Of a stretch of 64,000 bases of DNA, positions 47,701 through 56,089 are shown piece by piece; within the stretch, counting starts at the first letter, position 1; the number at the start of each line of letters is the position of its first letter. Under the pieces are notes generated by a model. It was not told the origin of the DNA. It did no database searches and saw only the letters and a program-made list of their open reading frames with translations. The stretch is taken from the NCBI GenBank assembly GCA_000719025.1, contig JODP01000009.1, forward strand, positions 1-64,000. The letters are read 5' to 3'. The translations under genes were made by a program, and so were the position numbers. This DNA comes from Kineosporia aurantiaca JCM 3230 (GTDB taxonomy: Bacteria > Actinomycetota > Actinomycetes > Actinomycetales > Kineosporiaceae).

Positions 47701-47738
47701 GGAGGCCGGCTTGCCCTGACCGGGCGTCACCGGCCTCC
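47701..47738 (-). terminator. Strong hairpin downstream of the DUF397 gene
   Basis: GGAGGCCGG (47701-47709) pairs perfectly with CCGGCCTCC (47730-47738); inside, GCCC (47713-47716) pairs with GGGC (47722-47725). It lies between two convergent transcripts. Confidence 0.7.
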
Positions 47739-47793
47739 GGATCGACAAGCTCCTCATGGGTTTGAAGAGTGGTGCCGGCGGAACGTGAAAACG

Positions 47794-48003
47794 TCAGATG
47801 TCGAACTCGCCGTCGCGAGCTCCGCCGACGAACGCCTCCCATTCGGCGCGCGTGAACGCGAACGGTGCGACCCCTGGGTTCTTGCTGTCCCGCAGGAGAA
47901 CTTGTCCCGTGCTCGGTAGCAGGTTCGTGGCGACCTCGACGCACGCGTTGCCATTACCGCTACGGCTACTCTTGAACCATTCGGGCGTGACGTTCTCCAT
48001 CAC
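47794..48003 (-). CDS. DUF397-domain protein
   Basis: A 69-residue protein covering a complete DUF397 domain: WFKSSRSGNGNACVEVA (near 9), VLLRDSKNPG (near 35) and FTRAEWEAFVGGARDGEF (near 50). DUF397 proteins are small partners of XRE-DUF5753 regulators in Streptomyces-type morphogenesis and secondary metabolism loci (WhiJ family; family knowledge), probably acting as antagonists. The GTG at 48003 has GGAAGG eight bases upstream. The gene overlaps the XRE gene by 38 bases, which implies translational coupling. Confidence 0.9.
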   Translation of the reverse strand: MMENVTPEWFKSSRSGNGNACVEVATNLLPSTGQVLLRDSKNPGVAPFAFTRAEWEAFVGGARDGEFDI

Positions 48004-48910
48004 TGTGCAGTCCTTCCAGGAAGCTGGTGATTACCGAACGGCTGGCGCCCGGATCGAGCGCATTGTTGAGCACATCTGCCCAGACCAGTCGGTAACTATG
48101 CACCTCGGCCGGCTTGGTCAGATACATGGCGCCAGTCAGCGAGTCAGAATACGCCATGGGCGGTTCCAGAGGCTCACCCGAGATCGGGTCGTGGGGAAAA
48201 TGCAGAAGAATGAACGCGCCGCTCGCCACGCCGCCATGCATTCCTGACGACCAGGGAACAATGCGTAGTTCTATGTTCACCCGCTGGGTGAGATCGAGCA
48301 GATGCTGGAGTTGCCCCCGGGCGATCGAGGGGCCCATCCCGGTCAGTCGGTGCAGCACCGCCTCGCACATCGCCACCTCCAGCCGGGGGGCCATCGGCCG
48401 GGTGAGCAGGGACTGCCGGGCCAGCCGGGCCTGCACCCGGCGGGCGGCCTCCGCGTCGTCCACGAGCCCCGGGGGCACCTGCATGACCCGCTGGGCGTAG
48501 GCCTCGGTCTGCAGCAGCCCGGGCACCAGCTCCTGCTCCCAGTACTGGATCACCGAGGCCGAGTCCTCCAACGAGACGTACATGGCGAACCAGGGCGGGA
48601 GCGAGGTCTCGGTGTAGTCGTGCCACCAGGACTTGCGAGGGCCGAGCCGGGTCTCCGCGGTGAGGGCCATCAGCACCTCGCGGTCGGTGGTGGAGGCGTT
48701 GTACTGCTCGAGCATGTGCCGGACCTGGACGTCGCGGAACTTCACCCCGTCGTTGCCGTTCTCCATCCGGATCAGCGTGGACTTGCTCAGCTCGACCCGG
48801 GCGGCCGCCTGGTCCTGGGTGAGCCCGGCCTGGATGCGCAAGCGCTCGAAGTGTCGCCCGATATGGCGACGCAACAAGGCGATTCCGATGCCCCCGGCGG
48901 GCTCAGCCAT
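47966..48910 (-). CDS. XRE regulator with DUF5753 domain (WhiJ-like)
   Basis: A 314-residue protein. Helix-turn-helix near 18-75: LRIQAGLTQDQAAARVELSK and STLIRMENG; the DUF5753 domain follows (about 110-300; YWEQELVPGLLQTEAYAQRV, RQSLLTRPMAPRLEVAMCEA, VNIELRIVPWSSGMHGG). With the overlapping DUF397 gene it forms the WhiJ-type pair that controls development or antibiotic production in streptomycetes; the target here is unknown. ATG 48910 has GGAAAGG nine bases upstream; upstream in-frame codons to 49105 would cross the AT-rich promoter region. Confidence 0.9.
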   Translation of the reverse strand: MAEPAGGIGIALLRRHIGRHFERLRIQAGLTQDQAAARVELSKSTLIRMENGNDGVKFRDVQVRHMLEQYNASTTDREVLMALTAETRLGPRKSWWHDYTETSLPPWFAMYVSLEDSASVIQYWEQELVPGLLQTEAYAQRVMQVPPGLVDDAEAARRVQARLARQSLLTRPMAPRLEVAMCEAVLHRLTGMGPSIARGQLQHLLDLTQRVNIELRIVPWSSGMHGGVASGAFILLHFPHDPISGEPLEPPMAYSDSLTGAMYLTKPAEVHSYRLVWADVLNNALDPGASRSVITSFLEGLHSDGERHARMVQE

Positions 48911-48998
48911 GGTGCACGACCTTTCCTTCTGATTCTTGTTGTCAGGCAATTGAACACCATCTACCGACGAGTTGGATTGCCCAGTAGTGATTTGCCGC

Positions 48999-49016
48999 CA
49001 GTTTTTCAGCAAACTG
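48999..49016. promoter_or_regulatory. Inverted repeat in the AT-rich region upstream of the XRE gene
   Basis: CAGTTT-TTCAGC-AAACTG, perfect 6-bp arms. The region 48911-49080 is distinctly AT-rich against its surroundings and also contains TTGTCA at about 48938 and 49027. Candidate WhiJ-type operator. Confidence 0.45.
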
Positions 49017-49095
49017 CTTCTGATAGTTGTCAATTCGCCGGTGAAGGAGTTAGATGCCGTCATCTCGAAAAGTCCGGGATCCGGTGGGGGACCGT

Positions 49096-49665
49096 GTGAC
49101 ATCACGAGAGAGGCCAGTAGCGGTGAATCCAGAGGGACGTGTTCCTGGAGTGAGGAATGAGCCTGGATTGTCTTCCGGGCCGGGGGAATTCACCCGACCG
49201 GAGCGCGGGGCCCAGCGCGATGTTTCCGGTGTGGTTCCGGTGCCTCGTGATGCGCGAGACTCTTCCTGGCGACCCACCCGCCCCATACGACCCTCTCATC
49301 GCAATGAATGGGCCTCCCGTTCGGCGCTGAGCCCGAGAATTCTTGGCCCGTGGAACGGTTCTCCTGCCCAGGACGACTGGGTGGGGCGTTTCCGGATCGA
49401 TCTTGTCAATGGTCGGGGGTGGCCCACCTCGCCCGCGGAGCTCGAGGTCCGGCGCGAAACCGTGCATTTACGGCATGAACTGGTAGAAGTCGCGGTGATG
49501 GTTCGGAAGGCGTTCGCCGAATGGCTCCGGGTGGGGCCGGCCCGGCCTTTGGTGGTGGGGAACGTGGACTGGGCGCTGGATCTGGGGTCGCTCGTGCTCA
49601 CGGTGGGGCATGCCCACTACCGGCTCACGGATGAGTCGCGGCGGCAGGTTGTTCTGCTCGTCTGA
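49096..49665 (+). CDS. Hypothetical protein beside the WhiJ-like pair
   Basis: A 189-codon frame divergent from the XRE-DUF5753 gene. The first 80 residues are Pro/Arg/Ser-rich and have poor G+C third-position bias, so this part may not be translated. The C-terminal 95 residues (DDWVGRFRIDLVNGRGW, then PLVVGNVDWALDLGSLVLTV) look like a folded alpha/beta domain with ordinary codon use. No family is recognised. Small divergent genes beside WhiJ pairs are common in streptomycetes. The GTG at 49096 is a tentative start; there is no good Shine-Dalgarno sequence. Confidence 0.4.
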   Translation: MTSRERPVAVNPEGRVPGVRNEPGLSSGPGEFTRPERGAQRDVSGVVPVPRDARDSSWRPTRPIRPSHRNEWASRSALSPRILGPWNGSPAQDDWVGRFRIDLVNGRGWPTSPAELEVRRETVHLRHELVEVAVMVRKAFAEWLRVGPARPLVVGNVDWALDLGSLVLTVGHAHYRLTDESRRQVVLLV

Positions 49666-49669
49666 GTTT

Positions 49670-50525
49670 CTGGGTGGCCGGCTCGGTCTTTCCGGGCGGG
49701 CGGCTCAGGTTTCTGAGTGGTCGGCTCGGGTTCCGGGTGGTCCCGCTCGGGCTTGGAGCGATCGGTCTGGATCTCGGCCTGCGGGCTCGGTTCTGAGGCG
49801 CTGGCTTGGGACGCTGAGCTGAGGGGTTGGGCTGGTGGCTGGGTTCTCGTTCTGCGGCCTGGCTTCGGGTGGGGATCTGGTTCCGGGGTTACTGGCTTGG
49901 GCCTCGGATGCTGACCTGAGGTGTTGGGCTGATGGCTAAGTTCCTCGCTCCGTGACCTGGCTTCGGGCTGGTTCTGGGGCTGGGGAAACGGGCTTAGGCC
50001 TCGAGTGCTGACCTGAGGTGTTGGGTTGCCGGCTTCTGGTTCTGGGGTCTGGCTTCGGGCCGGGGTTCTGTTTCTGGGGCAGCTGGCTCGGGCTTCGGGT
50101 GCTGATCTGAGGGGGCGGATTGTTGGCCGGGTTCTCGCTCTGCGATCGGGCTTCGAACTGGGAGTCTGGTTCATCGCTGGGGCTTCGGATGCCGACCGGA
50201 AGGGTTGGGCTGTTGGGCAGGTTCTTCGCCCGGCGACCCGGCTTCGATGCGGGTTCCGAACGGCGCCGACCGATCCCGCAGCCGGACCGGGCTGGGTCTG
50301 GTTGCGCCGTACCGGACCGGGCCTCGGTTGCTCATCTGCGGCGTTGGGCTACCGGCCAGGCTCTTCGCCCGGTGACCTGACTTCGGGCTGGAAGTCGGGC
50401 TTCCTGGCTTCCTGGCTTCCTGGGGCTTCTGGGGCTTCTGGGGCTTCTGGGGCTTCTGGGGTACGGCTCGGCCGCATAGTTCTGGCCCAGGTTCTGCGGT
50501 ATCGCCCGAGGCTGCTTCTGCTCTG
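49670..50525. repeat. Degenerate ~95-base GT-rich tandem repeats (minisatellite-like), no credible gene
   Basis: An anchor like GCTGACCTGAGGTGTTGGG recurs near 49813, 49910, 50007, 50101 and 50191 (spacing 97, 97, 94, 90), with a more diverged copy near 50330. Each unit also holds a GGCTTCGGG..TTCTGGGG-type stretch. The end (50400-50461) shrinks to three 8-base CTTCCTGG units and four 9-base GGCTTCTGG units. Reading frames through it are Ser/Pro or Gly/Ala-Ser low complexity and do not look like proteins. Confidence 0.75.
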
Positions 50526-50678
50526 AGTTTCCTCCCCGGTCTGGTTTTTGGTTCGCCGTCGCCGATCTCGACGACGAGCCTCCCGAACGGCTCGACCCTC
50601 GCCGGCGCGCATCCCTCCGCGCGTTTCCTCCCCCCTCAGGGTGGCGGGGGTCGAGCCCCTTTCCGGTTCTGCCGCTTT

Positions 50679-52817
50679 CTAGTTCGTGGCCAGCACCAGG
50701 GGGTAGACCGCGGTGGCTCCGGCCTGGCGCAACTGCCGGGCGGCGACCGTCATGGTCCAGCCGGTGACGATCCGGTCGTCGATCAAGAGAACCGACCGCC
50801 CTTGCACGCCCTCACCATCGGCTGGGGTCAGGGTGTAGCGGCCGGCCACGGCCTTGACCCGCTGGGCCGAGTTGGCGGAGCCCTCTTCTGGAGGGACGGC
50901 CGGATCCGGCACCAGGCGGGCGGCGATCGGCAGGCCCAGGTACTTCGACAGGCCCTGCGCGAGATGGCGCACCAACTCGGGGCGGGACAGCGACTCGATG
51001 ACCACGATGCAGTGGGGCTGCTCGGGGATTTCCCAGTGGTCGAGCACGGTCACGATTGCGTGCCGGAGCGGGATCGGGACCTCTCCGTCGGGCTCCTCCG
51101 GGTGGAACAGCGCCCGCAGTTGAGCGCCCCAGCCCAGGTCGGTGATGCCCGCGATGGCGCGCCCAGGACCGGCCTGCTCGGCCGGCGGGATCCGCCCCTT
51201 GAGCGGCAGGCCGATCTCGGCCAGGCCGTTCGGCCACTGGCGACGGGCCTCCACCGGAACCCCGGGACGGCTGAGCACCTGCCCAGCCGATTCCACGTCG
51301 GACTCGACCACCTTGACCTCGAGCTGGACCCCGCCGCAACGGTCGCAGCGCCCGCACCGCTCGGCTGCGTCGTCGTCCAGTGTGCGGCGTAGATACTGCA
51401 TGCGGCAGTCGGGCGTACGGACGTAGTCGAGCATGGACTGCTCCTCGGCCCGGCGGGTCGCCCGCACCCGCTCGTACCGGTCCTCGTCGTACTGCCAGGG
51501 CTGACCGGTGCTGAGCCAGCCGCCGCGCACCCGCTGCACCGCGCCGTCCACGTCGAGCACTTTGAGCATCATGTCGAGGCGGGTGCGGCTGAGGTCGACC
51601 CGGGTCTCCAGCAGCTGGGTCGACATTGGCCCGTCCCGCCCGGCCAGCGCTTCGAGCGTGGCCCGGACCTGGTGCTCGGCCGGGAAGGCGAGGCCGGCGA
51701 AGTAGTTCCAGATCTCCTGGTCCTCCCGGCCGGGCAGGAGCACCACCGTGGCATCGGCCAGACCTCGCCCGGCCCGCCCGACCTGCTGGTAGTACGCGAT
51801 CGGGGAGGGCGGGGCGCCGAGATGGATGACGAAGCCCAGGTCGGGTTTGTCGAAGCCCATGCCCAGGGCCGAGGTGGCGACCAGGGCCTTGACCCGGTTG
51901 CCGAGCAGATCGGCCTCGGCGGTGCGGCGCAGGGTCTCTTCGGTCTGGCCGGAGTAGGCCGCGACCTCGTAGCCGGCTGCCCGTAGGTGCTCGCTGACCT
52001 GTTCGGTGGCCGCGACGGTGAGGCAGTAGATGATCCCCGAACCCGGCAGGGTGCGCAGATTCTCCGCCAGCCAGGCCAGCCGCTGGGCCGGGCTGGGCAG
52101 CTCGACCACGGCCAGGTGCAGCGAGTCGCGGTCCAGCGTGCCGCGCAGCACGAGCACGTCGTCCAGCGTGGAGGTGCCGGTGACCGACAGTTGCTCGGCC
52201 ACGTCGTCCGTGACCCGCTGATTGGCCGTGGCCGTGGTGGCCAGCACCGGCACCCCGGCGGGCAGTTCCGCCAGCAGGGTGCGGATGCGCCGGTAGTCCG
52301 GCCGGAAGTCGTGACCCCAGTCGGAGACGCAGTGCGCCTCGTCGATCACCACCAGCCCGGTGGCCGCGGTCAGGCGGGGCAGGGCGCGTTCCCGGAAGTC
52401 GGGGTTGTTCAGCCGCTCCGGCGACACCAGCAGGACATCGACCTCGCCGGCCTCGATCGCCCGGTAGACCTCGGCCCACTCGTCCAGGTTGGAGGAGTTG
52501 ACCGTGACCGCCCGGATGCCGGCCCGCTCGGCCGCGGCGATCTGGTTGCGCATCAGGGCCAGCAGCGGCGAGATGATGATCGTCGGGCCCGCCCCGGCCG
52601 CCCGCAGCAGGGCAGTGGCCACGAAGTACACCGCGGACTTACCCCAGCCGGTGCGCTGCACCACCAGGGCCCGCCGCCGGTCGACCACCAGCGCCTCGAT
52701 CGCGGACCACTGGTCCTCGTGCAGTTTGGCCTGCGGCGAGCCGACCAGACCGCGCAGCGACTCCTCCGCGTGGGCGCGGACCTCCTGGTTACGGGTGGCC
52801 GTAGGTGTCGTCGTCAC
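50679..52817 (-). CDS. recQ: RecQ-type DNA helicase fused to a phosphoribosyltransferase-like domain
   Basis: A 712-residue protein. RecA-like domains: Walker A RTGWGKSAVYF (near 55), DEAH-box VVIDEAHCVSDWGHDFRPDY (near 160), TTATAN, and motif VI QQVGRAGRG (near 345). A zinc-binding Cys set follows (CGRCDRCGG, near 480). Instead of an HRDC domain, the C-terminal 180 residues resemble a type I phosphoribosyltransferase: LLIDDRIVTGWTMTVAARQL (near 675) is the PRPP loop. Role: 3'-5' unwinding in recombination repair; the extra domain may bind a nucleotide signal. GTG 52817 is used (CAGGCT seven bases before); GTG 52841 is possible. Confidence 0.88.
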   Translation of the reverse strand: MTTTPTATRNQEVRAHAEESLRGLVGSPQAKLHEDQWSAIEALVVDRRRALVVQRTGWGKSAVYFVATALLRAAGAGPTIIISPLLALMRNQIAAAERAGIRAVTVNSSNLDEWAEVYRAIEAGEVDVLLVSPERLNNPDFRERALPRLTAATGLVVIDEAHCVSDWGHDFRPDYRRIRTLLAELPAGVPVLATTATANQRVTDDVAEQLSVTGTSTLDDVLVLRGTLDRDSLHLAVVELPSPAQRLAWLAENLRTLPGSGIIYCLTVAATEQVSEHLRAAGYEVAAYSGQTEETLRRTAEADLLGNRVKALVATSALGMGFDKPDLGFVIHLGAPPSPIAYYQQVGRAGRGLADATVVLLPGREDQEIWNYFAGLAFPAEHQVRATLEALAGRDGPMSTQLLETRVDLSRTRLDMMLKVLDVDGAVQRVRGGWLSTGQPWQYDEDRYERVRATRRAEEQSMLDYVRTPDCRMQYLRRTLDDDAAERCGRCDRCGGVQLEVKVVESDVESAGQVLSRPGVPVEARRQWPNGLAEIGLPLKGRIPPAEQAGPGRAIAGITDLGWGAQLRALFHPEEPDGEVPIPLRHAIVTVLDHWEIPEQPHCIVVIESLSRPELVRHLAQGLSKYLGLPIAARLVPDPAVPPEEGSANSAQRVKAVAGRYTLTPADGEGVQGRSVLLIDDRIVTGWTMTVAARQLRQAGATAVYPLVLATN

Positions 52818-52954
52818 GGAACCGAGCCTGCCATGCGCCACCGACAGTCTCGAACCGAATGCCGGGCCTGTGGATATCCGGGCGATCGTGCGAACCGGGG
52901 ACCCCGCGGACCGGGACCCTCAAGCGTCCTCAATCAGCGTCCGATCCCTTCGAG

Positions 52955-54094
52955 GTGAGTCCTGCCTACCTCGCTCCCAAAGCCGGCGATGCCACCAGCC
53001 TCGGCCTGCCCCGCCTGTGCGTCGGCTTCGCCCTCGTCCACGCGGTCAGCGCCGTGCTCGGCCTGTTCATGGACATCGACTACCGCGGGGAGCTGATCGC
53101 GGTCGACGGGGTCTGCGCGGTGGTCTTCGCCCTGATCGGGTTCCTTTCGGCCACCCGCCGGCTGCCCGGCTGGCGCCGGGAGACCGCGGCCGCGATGGTG
53201 CCGATCATCGCCGCGAGCGCGGCCTGCGCCCGGGCCGGTCTGGTGGACCAGTACTGGCCGGCCGCCGAGCTGGTCGTCGCTGCGGCCGCGGCCTGCGTGG
53301 TCACCGCCCGCAACTGGTTCTGGTCGGTGCTGATCGCCTGTGGCGCGCTCTGGGCCGGGTGCGTCGTCACGGCGGTGGCCCGCGGCGGGTTCACCACGGA
53401 CGAGGCTGCCCGCTGGGTCAACATGCTGCTGCTGGTGGTCGCCGCGGGGGCGCTTTCCACGGCCATCCGACGGGCCCGCACGAATGCGGCGATGGCGCTG
53501 GTCGACGCGCACCGCCAGGTGATGGAGCAGTCGGTACGGGACCCACTGACCGGGGTGGCCAACCGCAAGGGGCTGGAACTGGTGGCCCGCCCCATGATCG
53601 ACCTGGCCCGTCGCCAGGGGCACGCGGTGCACGCGCTGGTCGTCGATGTGGACACCCTGCGGGGGATCAACGAGGAACACGGCATCCGGGACGGCGACGA
53701 GGTGCTCAACGCAGTGGCCGAGGCTCTGGTCGCCGCCACCCGTGCCACCGATGTGGTCGCGCGCTGGGGCGGCGACGAGTTCGTCATGATCGGGCCCGGT
53801 ACCGGCACCTCTCCGCTGGAGATGGAACGCCGGATCCGCGCCCACCTGGCCGAGAAGGTGGATCTACCCCGAGACATCTGGCAGGGCCGGGTCAGCGCCG
53901 GCATTGCGACCCTGGTGCCTTGGGACGCGGACGATCTCGAGGGCCTACTGGAGCGGGCCATTCAGGACCTGTCGCTCCGCCGTTCACTGAAGCGCCGGGC
54001 GGCCGCGCGGATGAAAGAGGAGGACGAAGCCCTGAGCGACGTCGCCACCCCGGAGGTCCGTGAGGGCGTCGGGAAGGCCGACCCCGAGGCTTGA
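52955..54094 (+). CDS. Membrane GGDEF-domain diguanylate cyclase
   Basis: A 379-residue protein with five to six N-terminal transmembrane helices (residues about 20-180) and a cytoplasmic GGDEF domain (about 195-345) with RWGGDEFVMI (GGDEF at 272-276). It also has DPLTGVANRKGL at the domain start. No EAL domain and no clear inhibitory RxxD upstream of the site. It should produce cyclic-di-GMP in response to a membrane signal. The C-terminal 40 residues are charged and probably disordered. GTG 52955 lacks a Shine-Dalgarno sequence. It is divergent from the RecQ-like gene. Confidence 0.9.
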   Translation: MSPAYLAPKAGDATSLGLPRLCVGFALVHAVSAVLGLFMDIDYRGELIAVDGVCAVVFALIGFLSATRRLPGWRRETAAAMVPIIAASAACARAGLVDQYWPAAELVVAAAAACVVTARNWFWSVLIACGALWAGCVVTAVARGGFTTDEAARWVNMLLLVVAAGALSTAIRRARTNAAMALVDAHRQVMEQSVRDPLTGVANRKGLELVARPMIDLARRQGHAVHALVVDVDTLRGINEEHGIRDGDEVLNAVAEALVAATRATDVVARWGGDEFVMIGPGTGTSPLEMERRIRAHLAEKVDLPRDIWQGRVSAGIATLVPWDADDLEGLLERAIQDLSLRRSLKRRAAARMKEEDEALSDVATPEVREGVGKADPEA

Positions 54095-54130
54095 TCGCCG
54101 GGCGGAACCCCGGCCGCCGGATATTCGCGC

Positions 54131-54144
54131 TAGCCTCCCCCTCC
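54131..54144 (+). promoter_or_regulatory. Promoter -10 box before the DegV gene
   Basis: TAGCCT (54131-54136) ends eight bases before the ATG at 54145; no Shine-Dalgarno sequence. Confidence 0.5.
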
Positions 54145-55032
54145 ATGGCCGGTTCCGTCGCCGTCGTCACTGATTCCACTGCGTACCTCTCGGCCCCGAT
54201 GGCGGCCGACCTGGGGGTCACGGTGGTCCCGCTCCAAGTGGTCGTGGACGGGGTCTCCCGTCCTGAGGACATCGGCTCGGGCACCGAGATCACCTTCGAC
54301 GCGGACGACGTGGTGACCGCGCTGCGGGCGAACCGGACGGTCACCACGTCCCGGCCGTCTCCCCAGGTCTTTGTCGACACCTATCGACGTCTGCAGGCCC
54401 GCGGCCACTCCTCGGTGGTGTCGGTGCATCTCTCCGGCGACATCTCCGGCACTGTCGAGGCCGCCCGGCTGGCGGCTGCGGAACTGGGCAGCGACGGCCC
54501 GGCCGTTGAGGTGGTCGACTCCCGTTCCCTGGGGATGGGTCTCGGCTTCGGGGTGCAGGCCGCGGTGACCGCGGCCGCTGCGGGCAAGAGTCTGGACGAG
54601 GTGGCCCGGGCCGCCTCCCGCCGCTCGCTGAACAGCTCGATCTACATCTACGTGGACACCCTGGAGTTTCTTCGGCGCGGGGGCCGGATCGGGGCGGCGA
54701 CCGCATGGCTGGGCTCGGCGCTGACGATCAAGCCGGTGCTCTCGCTGGCCGACGGCCGGCTCGAGCCGGTAGAGCGGGTCCGGACCACTCAGCGGGCGTT
54801 GACCCGGCTGGTCGAGCTGGCGGCGGCCGAGGCGTACGGGGACAGCACGGACACCCGCGTCGCCATCCACCACCTGTCCGCGCCGGAGCGCGCGAACGAG
54901 GTGGCCGACCGGTTGCGGGAAAGCCTGCCCGGGCTGGGGGAGATCGAGGTGACCGAGGTCGGGCCGGTGATCGGCGCGCACGTCGGGCCCGGGGCGGTCG
55001 GGGTCGTGGTGGCCCGTCCCCTCGTCGCTTAA
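54145..55032 (+). CDS. DegV-family fatty-acid-binding protein
   Basis: A 295-residue DegV protein: VAVVTDSTAYLSAPMAADLG (near 5-24), TSRPSPQVF (near 70), SVHLSGDISGTVEAAR (near 95) and the lysine/arginine-containing LRRGGRIGAATAWLGSALTIKPVL (near 175-198), all typical. DegV proteins bind one fatty acid and present it to fatty acid kinase FakA, giving acyl phosphate for phospholipid synthesis (family knowledge). FakA is not in the window. In actinobacteria the gene commonly stands just before comEA, as it does here. ATG 54145 follows TAGCCT and is the last Met before the domain. Confidence 0.93.
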   Translation: MAGSVAVVTDSTAYLSAPMAADLGVTVVPLQVVVDGVSRPEDIGSGTEITFDADDVVTALRANRTVTTSRPSPQVFVDTYRRLQARGHSSVVSVHLSGDISGTVEAARLAAAELGSDGPAVEVVDSRSLGMGLGFGVQAAVTAAAAGKSLDEVARAASRRSLNSSIYIYVDTLEFLRRGGRIGAATAWLGSALTIKPVLSLADGRLEPVERVRTTQRALTRLVELAAAEAYGDSTDTRVAIHHLSAPERANEVADRLRESLPGLGEIEVTEVGPVIGAHVGPGAVGVVVARPLVA

Positions 55033-55127
55033 CTCTTCGACTGGTTCCTGGCCCGGCGCTTGGTCGGCAGGAACCGGGGTTTGTCCACAGCTGGGTCGTA
55101 CCGGTGGAATGGTTGCGGGCGGCTGTC

Positions 55128-55139
55128 TACCTTCGGGGT
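55128..55139 (+). promoter_or_regulatory. Leaderless promoter -10 box before comEA
   Basis: TACCTT (55128-55133) is six bases before the ATG at 55140. Confidence 0.6.
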
Positions 55140-56084
55140 ATGCAATCCGAGCGCGAGAGTGACGAGCCGACGCGGCTTCTCGGGGAGTCCGAGCCGGGCG
55201 AAGGGTACGAGCCCTGGCCCCGGGACTGGTCCGGGGGCGGCGGGGTCGGTGACGAACGGGCCCTGCGGGAGCATCGGGAAGGGCTGATCCGCGGGCGCGT
55301 CCGGGGTGGTGCGCGCTGGGAGGTTCCGGTGCTGGCGGCGGTTGCGGCGGCCTGCCTGGCGTTTGTCGTGGTGGCGGTCGTGGTTGTGCTGCTTCTGCGT
55401 TCGGGTGGTGGCGGTGAGGGGGTTGCGATTGGCGAGTCTGGGCCTCTGGTGGCCACTTCGGCGGCTTCGCCGGTCGGGGCCGGGGTCGAGAGCGGAGCGG
55501 GAAATGGGGGTGGGGTTGAGACTCAAACGGGATTGGGGACGGGGGCGGGGCCGGCTTCGGGGGCGGGGTCAGTGTCGTCGGCGCCGGGTTCGGGGGTGGG
55601 TCCGCAGGCCGGGCAGTCGCGGGTTTACGTGGTGGGGCAGGTGCGTAAGCCGGGCGTGGTCTCGCTGGGCTCCGATGCGCGGGTGCAGGATGCGATCGAG
55701 GCGGCCGGTGGCGCGACCGCTCGGGCCGACCTGGCCCGGATCAACCTGGCCCGCAAAGTGGTAGATGGCGAACGAATTCTGGTCCCGAAACCGGGCCAGA
55801 AGATTGAGGAGGATCCCGCGGCTGACGGCTCGGCGGCAGGCGGTGGCGCCGGGGGAGGGGCAGGATCGGGCACGGTGGCCGGAGCGCCGGGTTCTCCGGT
55901 CGACCTGAACACGGCCACCGTTGCCGAACTGGACGCGCTGCCTGGGGTGGGGCCGGTCCTGGCGGGGCGAATCGTCGAGTGGCGCCAGGCCAATGGGAGA
56001 TTCACTACGGTGGACGATCTCAACGAGGTCTCCGGGATCGGCGACGCCACGATGGAGAAGCTTCGTCCGATGGTGCGGGTGTAG
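55140..56084 (+). CDS. comEA: ComEA-type DNA-binding competence protein
   Basis: A 314-residue protein: a charged cytoplasmic tail (1-60), one transmembrane helix (about 63-86), a Gly/Ala/Ser-rich linker, an SLBB domain (about 158-225; RVYVVGQVRKPGVV) and a helix-hairpin-helix pair at the C-terminus (about 252-314; VDLNTATVAELDALPGVGPV, FTTVDDLNEVSGIGDATMEK). ComEA binds incoming double-stranded DNA outside the membrane and hands it to ComEC. The start at 55140 has TACCTT six bases before it. comEC starts six bases after the stop, so they form an operon. Confidence 0.92.
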   Translation: MQSERESDEPTRLLGESEPGEGYEPWPRDWSGGGGVGDERALREHREGLIRGRVRGGARWEVPVLAAVAAACLAFVVVAVVVVLLLRSGGGGEGVAIGESGPLVATSAASPVGAGVESGAGNGGGVETQTGLGTGAGPASGAGSVSSAPGSGVGPQAGQSRVYVVGQVRKPGVVSLGSDARVQDAIEAAGGATARADLARINLARKVVDGERILVPKPGQKIEEDPAADGSAAGGGAGGGAGSGTVAGAPGSPVDLNTATVAELDALPGVGPVLAGRIVEWRQANGRFTTVDDLNEVSGIGDATMEKLRPMVRV

Positions 56085-56089
56085 GCGTA

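Noticed and set aside
49617..50174. 185-residue Ser/Pro-rich frame on the minus strand in the repeat region
   Set aside because: It is only the translation of degenerate tandem repeats, without Shine-Dalgarno or third-position bias; a decayed repetitive gene cannot be excluded.
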